Positions 8,868 through 16,967 of a stretch of 46,530 bases of DNA are shown piece by piece. The translations under genes and the position numbers were made by a program. The notes under the pieces are model-generated. The model was not told the DNA's origin. It made no database searches and worked only from the letters and a program-made list of their open reading frames with translations. The stretch's first letter is position 1. Every line of letters begins with the position of its first letter. This stretch comes from Sedimentisphaerales bacterium (GTDB lineage Bacteria; Planctomycetota; Phycisphaerae; Sedimentisphaerales; Anaerohalosphaeraceae), in assembly GCA_028282905.1 (NCBI GenBank), contig JANQGW010000205.1:1-46530 (forward strand), read 5' to 3'.

Positions 8868-9506
8868 ATGGCACAAACAATTAACCATAACGATGTGGTC
8901 ACGATGATTCGCGGCGCCGTCAATATCATTAAAGACAACCATGAGATGCTGTCCAAACTGGACTCGGCTACCGGCGACGGCGATCACGGAACGACCATGC
9001 TGCGAACGATGCAGGCCGTGGAAAACACGCTGAATGAAAATCCGGATGAAGCCCTGAAAGAGCTGCTTTATAAGATCGGCTGGGCCATTATGTCTTCGGA
9101 CGGCGGCTCAACCGGACCGCTGCTCGGCTCCTTTTTCATGGGATTGAGCGAAGGCCTTCCGGAAGCAACCGAACTGAACGGTGCGGGCCTGACGGACACA
9201 ATCAGCGCAGGCATCGACAAAATGCACAAGCAAAGTCGCGCCCAGATCGGCGACAAAACCATGATGGACGCGCTGCTTCCGGCACAGACCGCAATGAAAG
9301 CAGCTGCTGCAGACATTGACATCAACGTTCTGCTCGATCAGGCAGCACAGGCAGCTGAAGAAGGCGCCAAGGCCACTGAAAACATGACCGCCAAATTCGG
9401 TCGTGCCCGTAACCTGGGCGACCGGGTGCTCGGTCATAAAGACCCGGGTTCGGTCTCCATTTCGCTGATTTTTCGCGGTTTTCATGAAAGTTTAGAACAA
9501 AATTAA
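8868..9506 (+). CDS. DhaL-type nucleotide-binding kinase subunit
   Basis: A 212-residue all-helical DhaL homologue. LDSATGDGDHGTTM carries the aspartates that hold Mg-nucleotide; SSDGGSTGPLLGSFF, QIGDKTMMDALLPA and KFGRARNLGDRVLGHKDPGS match the other conserved loops. DhaL supplies the phosphoryl group to the substrate held by DhaK. In PTS-type enzymes its bound ADP is recharged by DhaM; in ATP-type enzymes ATP simply exchanges. With no DhaM nearby an ATP-dependent kinase is more likely, but a DhaM elsewhere in the genome cannot be excluded. It lies between DhaK and the LsrF-like gene, all closely spaced on one strand. Confidence 0.92.
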   Translation: MAQTINHNDVVTMIRGAVNIIKDNHEMLSKLDSATGDGDHGTTMLRTMQAVENTLNENPDEALKELLYKIGWAIMSSDGGSTGPLLGSFFMGLSEGLPEATELNGAGLTDTISAGIDKMHKQSRAQIGDKTMMDALLPAQTAMKAAAADIDINVLLDQAAQAAEEGAKATENMTAKFGRARNLGDRVLGHKDPGSVSISLIFRGFHESLEQN

Positions 9507-9532
9507 CGCTTTTCCGAAGGGATAAATAGATT

Positions 9533-10408
9533 ATGGCAGATGCTAACGGAAATAAAGAAGCAAAAGATTACGGACTGGATGTGCCCGTCAAGAAAGAGGC
9601 ATTCTTCCTGAAGGGCCTCGACCATGTTGACTGGGGTATCAAAGACCGCATGGGTCGGATTTTCAACAAAAAATCCGGCAACACCGTCATGCTGGCCTTT
9701 GACCACGGTTATATCATGGGCCCGACCTCGGGTCTGGAACGTATCGACCTAGGCATTGTTCCGCTGATCGACTATGCGGACTGTATTATGTGCACACGCG
9801 GTGTCCTGCGTTCCTGTGTTCCGCCGCAGGTCAATAAACCGGTTTCACTGCGTTTTTCAGCGGGCACAACAGTGCTGAACGACCTGAACGATGAGTGCAT
9901 TCTGGATATCGAAGAAGCCATCCGTCTGAATGCTTCGGCACTGGCGATTATGGTTTCAGTCGGCGGCAAATACGAAGCCAAAACCATAGATAACCTGGTT
10001 CGCACCGCTGACATGGGTGCCAAATACGGCATCCCGACGCTGGGTGTGACCGCTGTGGGCAAGGAATTGACCCGCGACAGCCGGTACCTGTCGATGGCCT
10101 CGCGTGTCTGTGCGGAAAACGGCGCAACCTTTGTCAAGACCTACTACTGTGAAGAAGGCTTCGAAAAAGTAACCGCGGCCTGTCCGGTCCCAATCGTAAT
10201 TGCCGGCGGTAAGAAAGTACCTGAACTGGATGCTCTGACCATTGCGTATCGGGCGATTCAGCAAGGTGCGGCCGGTGTGGATATGGGCCGCAATGTCTTC
10301 CAGGCCGATGCTCCGGTGGCAATGCTCAAGGCTGTTCGCGGCGTTGTGCATGACGAACTCAAGCCCGAAGAGGCGTTTGAGCTGTATAACGAGTTGAAGT
10401 CGGCATAA
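9533..10408 (+). CDS. LsrF-like class I aldolase/thiolase
   Basis: A 291-residue TIM-barrel protein that closely resembles E. coli LsrF along its length: DWGIKDRMGRIFN, TVMLAFDHGYIMGPTSGLER, CTRGVLRSCVPP, VKTYYCEEGFEKV, CPVPIVIAGGKKVPE and GVDMGRNVFQAD. Lys202 in VKTYY is the predicted Schiff-base lysine. LsrF transfers the acetyl group of 3-hydroxy-2,4-pentanedione 5-phosphate to CoA, giving acetyl-CoA and dihydroxyacetone phosphate in autoinducer-2 breakdown. The other lsr genes (transporter, LsrK, LsrG) are absent, and a DhaKL kinase sits in front, so its substrate here may be another phosphorylated ketose cleaved as an aldol or thiolytically. AAGGGA lies 10 bases before the start. Confidence 0.9.
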   Translation: MADANGNKEAKDYGLDVPVKKEAFFLKGLDHVDWGIKDRMGRIFNKKSGNTVMLAFDHGYIMGPTSGLERIDLGIVPLIDYADCIMCTRGVLRSCVPPQVNKPVSLRFSAGTTVLNDLNDECILDIEEAIRLNASALAIMVSVGGKYEAKTIDNLVRTADMGAKYGIPTLGVTAVGKELTRDSRYLSMASRVCAENGATFVKTYYCEEGFEKVTAACPVPIVIAGGKKVPELDALTIAYRAIQQGAAGVDMGRNVFQADAPVAMLKAVRGVVHDELKPEEAFELYNELKSA

Positions 10409-10423
10409 GTGTAAATTTAAATA

Positions 10424-10457
10424 AACGGTGCCGGCTATAGGTCGGCACCGTTTTTAA
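10424..10457 (+). terminator. Rho-independent terminator or attenuator inside the operon
   Basis: Arms AACGGTGCCG (10424-10433) and CGGCACCGTT (10443-10452) pair perfectly and are followed by a T-run. It follows the LsrF-like gene by 15 bases and precedes the DUF1097 gene by about 35, so it should end or reduce transcription between metabolic and transport/exported genes. Confidence 0.85.
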
Positions 10458-10487
10458 CGAAACAACCATTAGTCTATAGGTGATCGA

Positions 10488-11024
10488 ATGAAAGATTTTG
10501 TAAAATATTTGCCCCATCCTGGGATTATCGCAGTATTAGCCTTTATCATCCAGTTCCTCACCAATCTGACGCCCAATCTTGTCACCTGGATTTGCTTTCA
10601 AACATGGGCCTTGTATTTTCTGGCCGGCTGCAACATCAAAGGCGGCCTGAAAGCCGCGGCCTGTTACGCCATCGGCATTCTGGCTTCTATGGTAATTATC
10701 GAATTCGGCGGTTCATTGAGTGGTCTGGGTCAATGGGCATTTCCGACGGCTGTCGGCGTTATCGCCTTTTCCGTCATTCTGCTGGAAAAGGTGCCAGCGC
10801 TGAATCTGATTCCCGCTCTGTTTATCGGTTCTGGGGCCTTCTTTGGCTGGATGTCTGCAAACGGCGAAAACGCGACCTATGCGCAGGCGTTTGGTGTTGT
10901 CATGGGTTCCTGCCTGTTCGGGATGCTGTTTGGTGTGGTTACGGTCTGGGCACGCACAAAATACTCTGAGATGTTTGAAACACAGAGTAACGAAGAAGAA
11001 AAAGCAGAAGCGAAAGCAGCTTAA
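10488..11024 (+). CDS. DUF1097 family membrane protein
   Basis: A 178-residue inner-membrane protein with about five to six hydrophobic segments (GIIAVLAFIIQFL, WALYFLAG, GILASMVIIEFGGSL, PTAVGVIAFSVILLE, LIPALFIGSGAFFGWM, GVVMGSCLFGMLFGVVTVW) and a charged tail. Its pattern agrees with DUF1097, the family of E. coli YcdZ, whose function is not established. It sits just after an internal terminator and before the exported cupin. A transport role for the pathway substrate is the simplest guess, but the protein is small for a stand-alone carrier. AGGTGAT lies about 5 bases before the start. Confidence 0.8.
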   Translation: MKDFVKYLPHPGIIAVLAFIIQFLTNLTPNLVTWICFQTWALYFLAGCNIKGGLKAAACYAIGILASMVIIEFGGSLSGLGQWAFPTAVGVIAFSVILLEKVPALNLIPALFIGSGAFFGWMSANGENATYAQAFGVVMGSCLFGMLFGVVTVWARTKYSEMFETQSNEEEKAEAKAA

Positions 11025-11064
11025 AAATAACTTCCAATTGCTGGATTAAGTGAAAGGAAACGAA

Positions 11065-11757
11065 ATGACCAATTTTAATCGAAGAGAAGTCCTTGGTCTT
11101 GCCGCCGGCGCGGCTGTCGGCATGTCCGGACTCATAAGCGGCTGCAATGTATGCGGCAAGGAGACAAACATGTCAAGTGGAAAGTTGAAAACGTACAAAA
11201 ATGAAGATTTTTACAAAGCCGACGGCTCTTTCGATCAGGAAAAAGCTAAACAGGCTTATTATGAATTGATGGAATACCACGGTTATCCCATTGTCGATCG
11301 TCTTAAAGGCGAAGAGTTCTGGGCGATTGACTTTGGTCTGGGCCGCTTCACCGAAATCGGCATGGCCGGTATCTTCTGGGTGAATAACGAGCGGGACAGC
11401 TATTTCGGTCACGAAATCTATCTGCTGCCGGGCCAGCGCATCACCGAACACGCTCACGTCAAGACCGCCGCGGCCGGGCCGAAGATGGAAGCCTGGCAGT
11501 GCCGTCACGGCTCCTGCTACCTATATGGCGAAGGCACCCCGACACCGGGCGTTGAAAAGGACATTCCCGAAGCGGATAAGCCCCACTGGATCGCCAAGAC
11601 CCGGAAATTCATCACTCCCGGCCAGATCGAGCAACTCGACGTCCCTGAGTCAAAGCACTGGATGATGGGCGGCCCCGAAGGCGTTATCGTCACCGAATAC
11701 GCCACCTATCACGATAATGACGGGCTGAGATTCTCAACGCCGGGCATCAAATTCTAA
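11065..11757 (+). CDS. Tat-exported lipoprotein cupin, D-lyxose isomerase type
   Basis: A 230-residue protein. The N-terminus has a twin-arginine motif (NRREVLGLAAG) and then a lipobox LISGC with Cys27, so it is predicted to be exported folded and lipid-anchored. The start at 11065 has AAAGGA upstream and is preferred to the GTG 15 bases earlier. The body is a cupin resembling D-lyxose ketol-isomerases: His129-x-His131 (TEHAHVK), Glu142 (PKMEAWQ) and His198 (ESKHWMMGGPEG) are the likely Mn ligands. The family interconverts aldoses and ketoses such as lyxose/xylulose or mannose/fructose. An extracytoplasmic place for such an isomerase is odd. Sugar specificity is not readable; it ends the operon before a strong hairpin. 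Confidence 0.75.
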   Translation: MTNFNRREVLGLAAGAAVGMSGLISGCNVCGKETNMSSGKLKTYKNEDFYKADGSFDQEKAKQAYYELMEYHGYPIVDRLKGEEFWAIDFGLGRFTEIGMAGIFWVNNERDSYFGHEIYLLPGQRITEHAHVKTAAAGPKMEAWQCRHGSCYLYGEGTPTPGVEKDIPEADKPHWIAKTRKFITPGQIEQLDVPESKHWMMGGPEGVIVTEYATYHDNDGLRFSTPGIKF

Positions 11758-11792
11758 TACGCCCGAGTCTGTGAGAAAAGTGAATCAACAGC

Positions 11793-11827
11793 AGTCAGCA
11801 CAGTCAGTTTTGACTGTGCTGACTTTC
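11793..11827 (+). terminator. Strong hairpin, probable terminator after the cupin gene
   Basis: AGTCAGCACAGTCA (11793-11806) and TGACTGTGCTGACT (11811-11824) form a perfect 14-base stem with a 4-base loop, followed by TTTC. The T-run is short, so termination may be partial. It separates the operon from the cytochrome genes. Confidence 0.65.
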
Positions 11828-11955
11828 TCCGATTATATGCAATATAATCTGGATTCTATTCGTTCTATTTAAATAAAGACACCGGCCGCAGTGCCGGGGC
11901 AGACGGAAGTGGGCCGTTTGCGGGGAAATTGGGTCATTTAAAGGACAGTTGTACT

Positions 11956-14900
11956 ATGAATACACGAAACAGGCCGAAAAACGGTTTTTCCGGTTTCAAT
12001 CTATTTACAGGACTTATACTTGCGATTATTACCGCAACCATCTTAACCGCCCCCTGCCATGGCGCAGCCGATTACCGTAAGGCGGATACCTGGCCGCAAA
12101 CCATGCTGAACGCCAGGAATTCCATTGCCACCATAACCGAAGAGAATACGGTTAATTTGGGGGCCTGGTATATGGCCGGCCCGATTGCCAAAACAAAATT
12201 GAAAGACAAACGATTCCCGGAAGACGGCGTCGATCTTGCCGCGACCGGCAAAGACGGCAAAAAGCTTTGGAAAAAGAAAAAATATGTCGATGGTTTTACC
12301 CATTCCCTTCCGTCAAAAAGTAATGTTTCTACCTATCTTTACAGAACTATCACCGTCCCGGAAGCAACAACCGTCAACGTCGGACTTGGCAGTGATGACG
12401 GGCTGGCTGCTTTTCTAAACGGAAAAAGAATCCACTTTAATAATGCCAGCAGAGGTGTTTCCGCTAACCAGGACCGTATTAAGCTGGACCTTGTCAAGGG
12501 TGAAAACCAGTTCATGATGAAAGTTGCCAACGGCGGCGGCTCTCACGGGTTTTACTTTGGCATGAAAGACAATTCGCCAACCGCCCAAATATGGCACAAC
12601 ATCGCCGGCGATTTTCCGTTTGAAACCGGCTGCATGAAAACCGATCTCGGCGGCAGTCATTTAGCCTGGCTCCGTGGCGATGACAAAAAAACACAGCAGA
12701 TGATGAAATCCGTACTTTCGGATCTCGGCAAGTACGGCAAGACGATTTCGGACAAAGCCGAAACACTCAAACAGAATAACGCGAATCAGCAGCAATGGCT
12801 CGCCTTGTACGCCAACGCATGCAGTATCCGGAGCAATCTTGCAGAACTTGAAAACGTCAACTTTGACTCATTGCGTCTGGCGATTGCCGATCTGACCAAG
12901 ACCTACCCGGACACCTATACCAAAGGCGATGCGTATCTGACACGCATTGACACACTGGAAAAGAAGTTTTATGACCCGGAGGCCCTGACCCCGGCCCTGG
13001 TGGAAGAAATTGTGTCACTTCAGAAGGAAGCCCTGCTGGCTAATCCGCTGATGGATTTTGACAAACTGCTGCTGATTAATCGCAAGGTCGCCAATGCCCG
13101 CAAGGCCATGGGCGGCAGTATCGCCATGGTCGCAAACTGGATGAGTAACTCAGCCATCGGGCAGCGGGGACACAACAATGAAATCGCCATGCTTTCGCCG
13201 GTTCGCCCGGACGGGGAAGTATCTACACTGTATAAACCGAAAAACGGCGAATATGTCGGTGAATTTGACCTGGACTTCGATGCAAGCAAGTTGATGTTCT
13301 CAATGCCCGCCGGTGACAGCCGCTGGGGAGTCTTTGAAATCGACGCTGACGGCAAAAACCTGCGTAAGCTCGACCTGATTGACAAGCCCGCCGTCAGTAA
13401 CTATGACAGTTGCTATCTGCCCAATGGCGACATTGCGTTTACCTCCACCGCGACCTATGCGGCGGTGCCCTGTATCAGCGGCGGCTCTCCCGTCACCAAC
13501 ATGTACCTCTGGCAGGCGGAGCAAGACAGTATTCGCCGCCTGACCTTTGACCAGGAACACAACTGGCAGCCGGTCGTACTGAATAACGGTCGTATCCTCT
13601 ATACCCGCTGGGAATACACCGATACGCCGCACTACTTTACCCGGATTCTGTTCCACATGAACCCGGACGGTACCGAACAGATGGAATACTACGGCAGTAA
13701 CTCGTATTTCCCGAATTCGGTCTTTTACACCCGGCCGATTCCGAATCATCCGACCAAGGTCGTCGGTATTGTCACCGGCCACCACGGTATCGCACGTTCG
13801 GGCCGACTCATGATCTTTGACCCGGCCATCAGCCGCAAAGAGGCTGACGGCGTTGTGCAGGAAATCCCCTTCCGTGACCGTACCGTTGAGCCAATAATTA
13901 AGGACCGGCTCGTCGATGGCGTATGGCCTCAGTTCCTGCATCCGTATCCGCTCAGCGACAAGTACTTCCTCGTTTCCGGAAAACTGACGCCGAATTCACT
14001 TTGGGGCATTTACTTAGTCGATGTCTTTGACAATGTCACGCTGGTCAAAGAACTCGATGGCTCTGCCCTGCTGGAACCGGTGCCGTTTGTCGCGAAGGCT
14101 AAGCCGCCGGTGATTCCAAGCCGCGTTAACCCCAAGACGAAAGACGCGATCTTTTATCTGGAAGATGTTTACGCCGGTGCCGGCCTTCGGGATATCCCGA
14201 AGGGAACGGTTAAGAAACTGCGTGTTTTCACTTATACCTATGCCTATAATAAAGTGGGCAGCCACGAATATGTCGGGCAGGAAAGCGCCTGGGACGTGCG
14301 TCGAATTTTGGGTGAAGTGGATGTTGAAGAAGATGGTTCGGCGATGTTTAAGGCCCCGGCCAACACACCTCTGTCTTTCCAGCCACTGGACGAACAGGGC
14401 CGTGCGATGCAGTTAATGCAGAGCTGGACCGTTGGAATGCCCGGCGAAGTCGCTTCATGTGTCGGCTGTCATGAGCCGCAAAGTATGGCCCCGACAACGC
14501 GCCGCAGTGCCGCCTCATTGCGACAGCCGTCGGAAATTGAACCGTGGTACGGCCCAGCACGCCCCTTTGCGTTCCGTTTTGAAATCCAGCCGATTCTCGA
14601 CAAAAAATGTAATGCCTGTCACGGCGAAAACGCCAAGGGCAAACCCAGCTTTGTCGCTACCGGCAACGGGGTTCGCCACTGGGATGACATGGCCTATCAA
14701 AACCTTCATCCGTATGTTCGTCGCCCCGGTCCGGAAAGCGATTACTACGTCTTCCAGCCGTTTGAGTATCATGTCAATACCAGTGAACTGGTCCAGATGC
14801 TGACCAAGGGGCATTACAATGTACAGCTCTCAGAGGAAGAATGGGACAAGCTGACCACCTGGATCGACTTTAACGTCCCGTATGCCGGCACCTGGAATCC

Positions 14901-16002
14901 GCCGGAATATCAAGGCCAAAAACAGGACGACGCAAGACGCGAACTTGAAAAGCTTTATGCAAATATTGACATTGATACGGAAGGCGACTACGCAAAAATG
15001 GCGAAAGAATATGCCAAACGCCCGCCCGTCAAGCCACAGCGTCCGAAGGCGTTCATAAAACCGCAGGTTGTTCAGCCTGATGTTTCCAATTGGCCATTTA
15101 ACGCCGCCAAGGCAAAGACCATGCAGAATGGCAATGAATTTTCTGTCAATCTCGGCGATGGCATTGCCATGAAATTTGTAAAAATTCCCGCCGGACAGTT
15201 TGTCATGGGAGATGCCAACGGCAAGCTGGACGAAATCCCGCTGGCTCCGGTTAAAATTGACAAGCCTTTCTGGATGGGAACGGTCGAAGTCACTAACCGG
15301 CAGTTTGCCCAGTTTGACCCGACACATGACAGCCGGTATATCGACCAGTGGTGGAAAGATCACACCCGCCCCGGTTATGACGCCAACCTGCCGAAGCAGC
15401 CGGTCATCCGGATTTCCTGGCAGCAGGCGATGGACTTCTGCCAGTGGCTCAGCGAAAAAACCGGCAAGAAATTCACCCTGCCCACCGAAGCACAGTGGGA
15501 ATGGGCGTGTCGGGCCGGATCGGATAAGGCCATGTGGTACGGCGATGCCGACACAGACTTCGCACCTTATGCGAACCTGGCGGATGTCAGCCTCAAGAAG
15601 TTCTCAGTAACCGGTGTTGATCCCAAACCGCGGCGTAATCCGAATGATCTCCAGGCGTTCCTGCCGCGGATTAATAGTGTCAACGATGGCCAGATGATTA
15701 TGGGCAATGTCGGCTCTTACAAACCGAACCCATGGGGCCTGTATGATATGCACGGCAGTGTCGCCGAATGGACCCGCTCCAGCTTCAAGCCGTATCCGTA
15801 CAAGGACAATGACGGCCGCAACAGCGGCAATCTCGCTGAAGACAAGGTCGCACGCGGCGGTTCATGGCGTGACCGGCCCAAAGTGGCTCGCAGTGCCTAT
15901 CGCCTGCCTTACCACTCTTACCAGCGTGTGTATAATGTAGGCTTCCGTGTGATTCTCGAAGAAAATGACGCTTTAGCGATGGATGATCACAATGTACAAT
16001 AA
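11956..16002 (+). CDS. Secreted propeller / two-CxxCH cytochrome / SUMF1-fold fusion protein
   Basis: A 1348-residue exported protein; the ATG at 11956 has AAAGGA upstream and opens a signal peptide (LFTGLILAIITATILTAPCHGA). Residues about 40-220 resemble a PA14-like beta domain (VGLGSDDGLAAFLNGKRI). Residues about 400-800 hold a PD40/hydrazine-synthase-alpha-like beta-propeller (FEIDADGKNLRKL, NPDGTEQMEYYG). Heme c motifs are CVGCH (835) and CNACH (885). Residues about 1070-1345 form an FGE-sulfatase/SUMF1 fold (IPAGQFVMGD, LPTEAQWEWACRAG, NPWGLYDMHGSVAEW, RGGSW, GFRVI). The two catalytic FGE cysteines after GGSW are missing (RGGSWRDRPKVARSAYR), so it is not a formylglycine oxidase. Redox role, substrate and partner are unknown. 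It overlaps the next gene by 20 bases. Confidence 0.85.
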   Translation: MNTRNRPKNGFSGFNLFTGLILAIITATILTAPCHGAADYRKADTWPQTMLNARNSIATITEENTVNLGAWYMAGPIAKTKLKDKRFPEDGVDLAATGKDGKKLWKKKKYVDGFTHSLPSKSNVSTYLYRTITVPEATTVNVGLGSDDGLAAFLNGKRIHFNNASRGVSANQDRIKLDLVKGENQFMMKVANGGGSHGFYFGMKDNSPTAQIWHNIAGDFPFETGCMKTDLGGSHLAWLRGDDKKTQQMMKSVLSDLGKYGKTISDKAETLKQNNANQQQWLALYANACSIRSNLAELENVNFDSLRLAIADLTKTYPDTYTKGDAYLTRIDTLEKKFYDPEALTPALVEEIVSLQKEALLANPLMDFDKLLLINRKVANARKAMGGSIAMVANWMSNSAIGQRGHNNEIAMLSPVRPDGEVSTLYKPKNGEYVGEFDLDFDASKLMFSMPAGDSRWGVFEIDADGKNLRKLDLIDKPAVSNYDSCYLPNGDIAFTSTATYAAVPCISGGSPVTNMYLWQAEQDSIRRLTFDQEHNWQPVVLNNGRILYTRWEYTDTPHYFTRILFHMNPDGTEQMEYYGSNSYFPNSVFYTRPIPNHPTKVVGIVTGHHGIARSGRLMIFDPAISRKEADGVVQEIPFRDRTVEPIIKDRLVDGVWPQFLHPYPLSDKYFLVSGKLTPNSLWGIYLVDVFDNVTLVKELDGSALLEPVPFVAKAKPPVIPSRVNPKTKDAIFYLEDVYAGAGLRDIPKGTVKKLRVFTYTYAYNKVGSHEYVGQESAWDVRRILGEVDVEEDGSAMFKAPANTPLSFQPLDEQGRAMQLMQSWTVGMPGEVASCVGCHEPQSMAPTTRRSAASLRQPSEIEPWYGPARPFAFRFEIQPILDKKCNACHGENAKGKPSFVATGNGVRHWDDMAYQNLHPYVRRPGPESDYYVFQPFEYHVNTSELVQMLTKGHYNVQLSEEEWDKLTTWIDFNVPYAGTWNPPEYQGQKQDDARRELEKLYANIDIDTEGDYAKMAKEYAKRPPVKPQRPKAFIKPQVVQPDVSNWPFNAAKAKTMQNGNEFSVNLGDGIAMKFVKIPAGQFVMGDANGKLDEIPLAPVKIDKPFWMGTVEVTNRQFAQFDPTHDSRYIDQWWKDHTRPGYDANLPKQPVIRISWQQAMDFCQWLSEKTGKKFTLPTEAQWEWACRAGSDKAMWYGDADTDFAPYANLADVSLKKFSVTGVDPKPRRNPNDLQAFLPRINSVNDGQMIMGNVGSYKPNPWGLYDMHGSVAEWTRSSFKPYPYKDNDGRNSGNLAEDKVARGGSWRDRPKVARSAYRLPYHSYQRVYNVGFRVILEENDALAMDDHNVQ

Positions 16003-16732
16003 TCTCCGGTCCATTGGTATTTTACTTGTTTGTATTGGACTTCTTTCTGCCGCCGGGTGTCGTAAAAAAACACCCGGCCGGCAGGACCAGTCGCCACAGA
16101 CTTATGTAGAAACGAAACAGGAAACGCCTGCTCCCGCAACGGATGAAGACGGCCCCTGCATTATTGACAAGAAAGACGCCACCCCTTCTGTCAGCACCGA
16201 CGAAGAGGAAGATGTCCCGCAATTCGGTTTGAATTCACCGTTTGGAAACAGCAGTGGTGATAATGAACCTGAACCCATCAAGGAAAAACAGCTCTGGGCA
16301 AAGTCCTGTCTCTACCAAAAGCCGCCGGAATTTGTCGTAGAAAAATGGATCGGCAAAAAACCGGAAAGAACGGGCAAAGTTGTTCTCATCGAATTCTGGG
16401 CAACCTGGTGTCCGCAATGCGTCCGGGCCATCGATACGCTCAACCGGTATCATGAAAAATACGGCGACGAATTGGTCGTCATCGGCATCTCCGATGAATC
16501 GGAAGAAACCATTCGTAACTATGAAAAGCCCATCCATTACTTCAATGCCATTGATACACAGGAACGGATGAAAGACGCACTCGGCGTCGAGGGAATTCCG
16601 CATATTATCATTGTCGAACCCGGTGGGCATGTCGTCTGGGAAGGCTTCCCCTACCAGAAAAACTACGAACTGACCGATGAAATAATTGAGAAAATCCTGA
16701 AAGTTGCCCGGGATAATAAAGCGGGCATCTGA
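15983..16732 (+). CDS. TlpA-like thioredoxin lipoprotein
   Basis: A 249-residue protein. It begins with a hydrophobic stretch and lipobox (LLSAAGC, Cys26), so it should be anchored on the outer face of the cytoplasmic membrane or in the outer membrane. An acidic, proline-rich linker (about 30-105) follows. The C-terminal thioredoxin domain has the active site WATWCPQC with Cys143 and Cys146, then the cis-proline region GVEGIPHIIIVEPGG. TlpA/ResA-type proteins reduce disulfides, for example on apocytochrome c CxxCH motifs before heme attachment, which fits its place among four CxxCH-protein genes. It starts inside the previous gene; an ATG at 15992 is an equally possible start. Translational coupling is likely. 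Confidence 0.85.
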   Translation: MITMYNNLRSIGILLVCIGLLSAAGCRKKTPGRQDQSPQTYVETKQETPAPATDEDGPCIIDKKDATPSVSTDEEEDVPQFGLNSPFGNSSGDNEPEPIKEKQLWAKSCLYQKPPEFVVEKWIGKKPERTGKVVLIEFWATWCPQCVRAIDTLNRYHEKYGDELVVIGISDESEETIRNYEKPIHYFNAIDTQERMKDALGVEGIPHIIIVEPGGHVVWEGFPYQKNYELTDEIIEKILKVARDNKAGI

Positions 16733-16770
16733 TTGAAATCATAATACACCTATATTCTCAAAGGGATTCC

Positions 16771-16884
16771 ATGCTTGGAAAATCAGCACAGTGGATCGCC
16801 CTGTTTTCATTTTTTGCAGCAGAGTGTATGATGGATACGAGAGAGTTTGATAAAAAGCAGGCACAAAAAATATTGATGGCATGA
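16771..16884 (+). CDS. Possible 37-residue small protein
   Basis: A short reading frame preceded by AAGGGA four bases before its ATG, which is a better ribosome binding site than most in this window. The peptide (MLGKSAQWIALFSFFAAECM, then a charged tail ending in KKQAQKILMA) starts with a short hydrophobic segment followed by charged residues. It lies alone in the 235-base gap between the TlpA-like and discoidin-cytochrome genes. I recognise no family. It could be a small membrane peptide, a decayed signal sequence or chance. Confidence 0.25.
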   Translation: MLGKSAQWIALFSFFAAECMMDTREFDKKQAQKILMA

Positions 16885-16967
16885 TATGCAATAATCTTTA
16901 GTATTGACAGACACAACTATTGGAAATATCCTGAATCTTACTAAAAAACGGTAAGGCCTGAGTGTAA

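Noticed and set aside
7902..8987. 361-codon minus-strand frame across dhaK
   Set aside because: Antisense shadow created by the codon bias of the dhaK and dhaL genes; histidine-rich, with no motifs.
11830..11955. Riboswitch (for example cyclic di-GMP type) in the leader of the large cytochrome gene
   Set aside because: There is a short CCGGC/GCCGG stem, but the conserved bases of known classes could not be matched.
15166..15990. Formylglycine-generating sulfatase activator
   Set aside because: The fold is present, but the two catalytic cysteines after GGSW are missing and no sulfatase gene is nearby.
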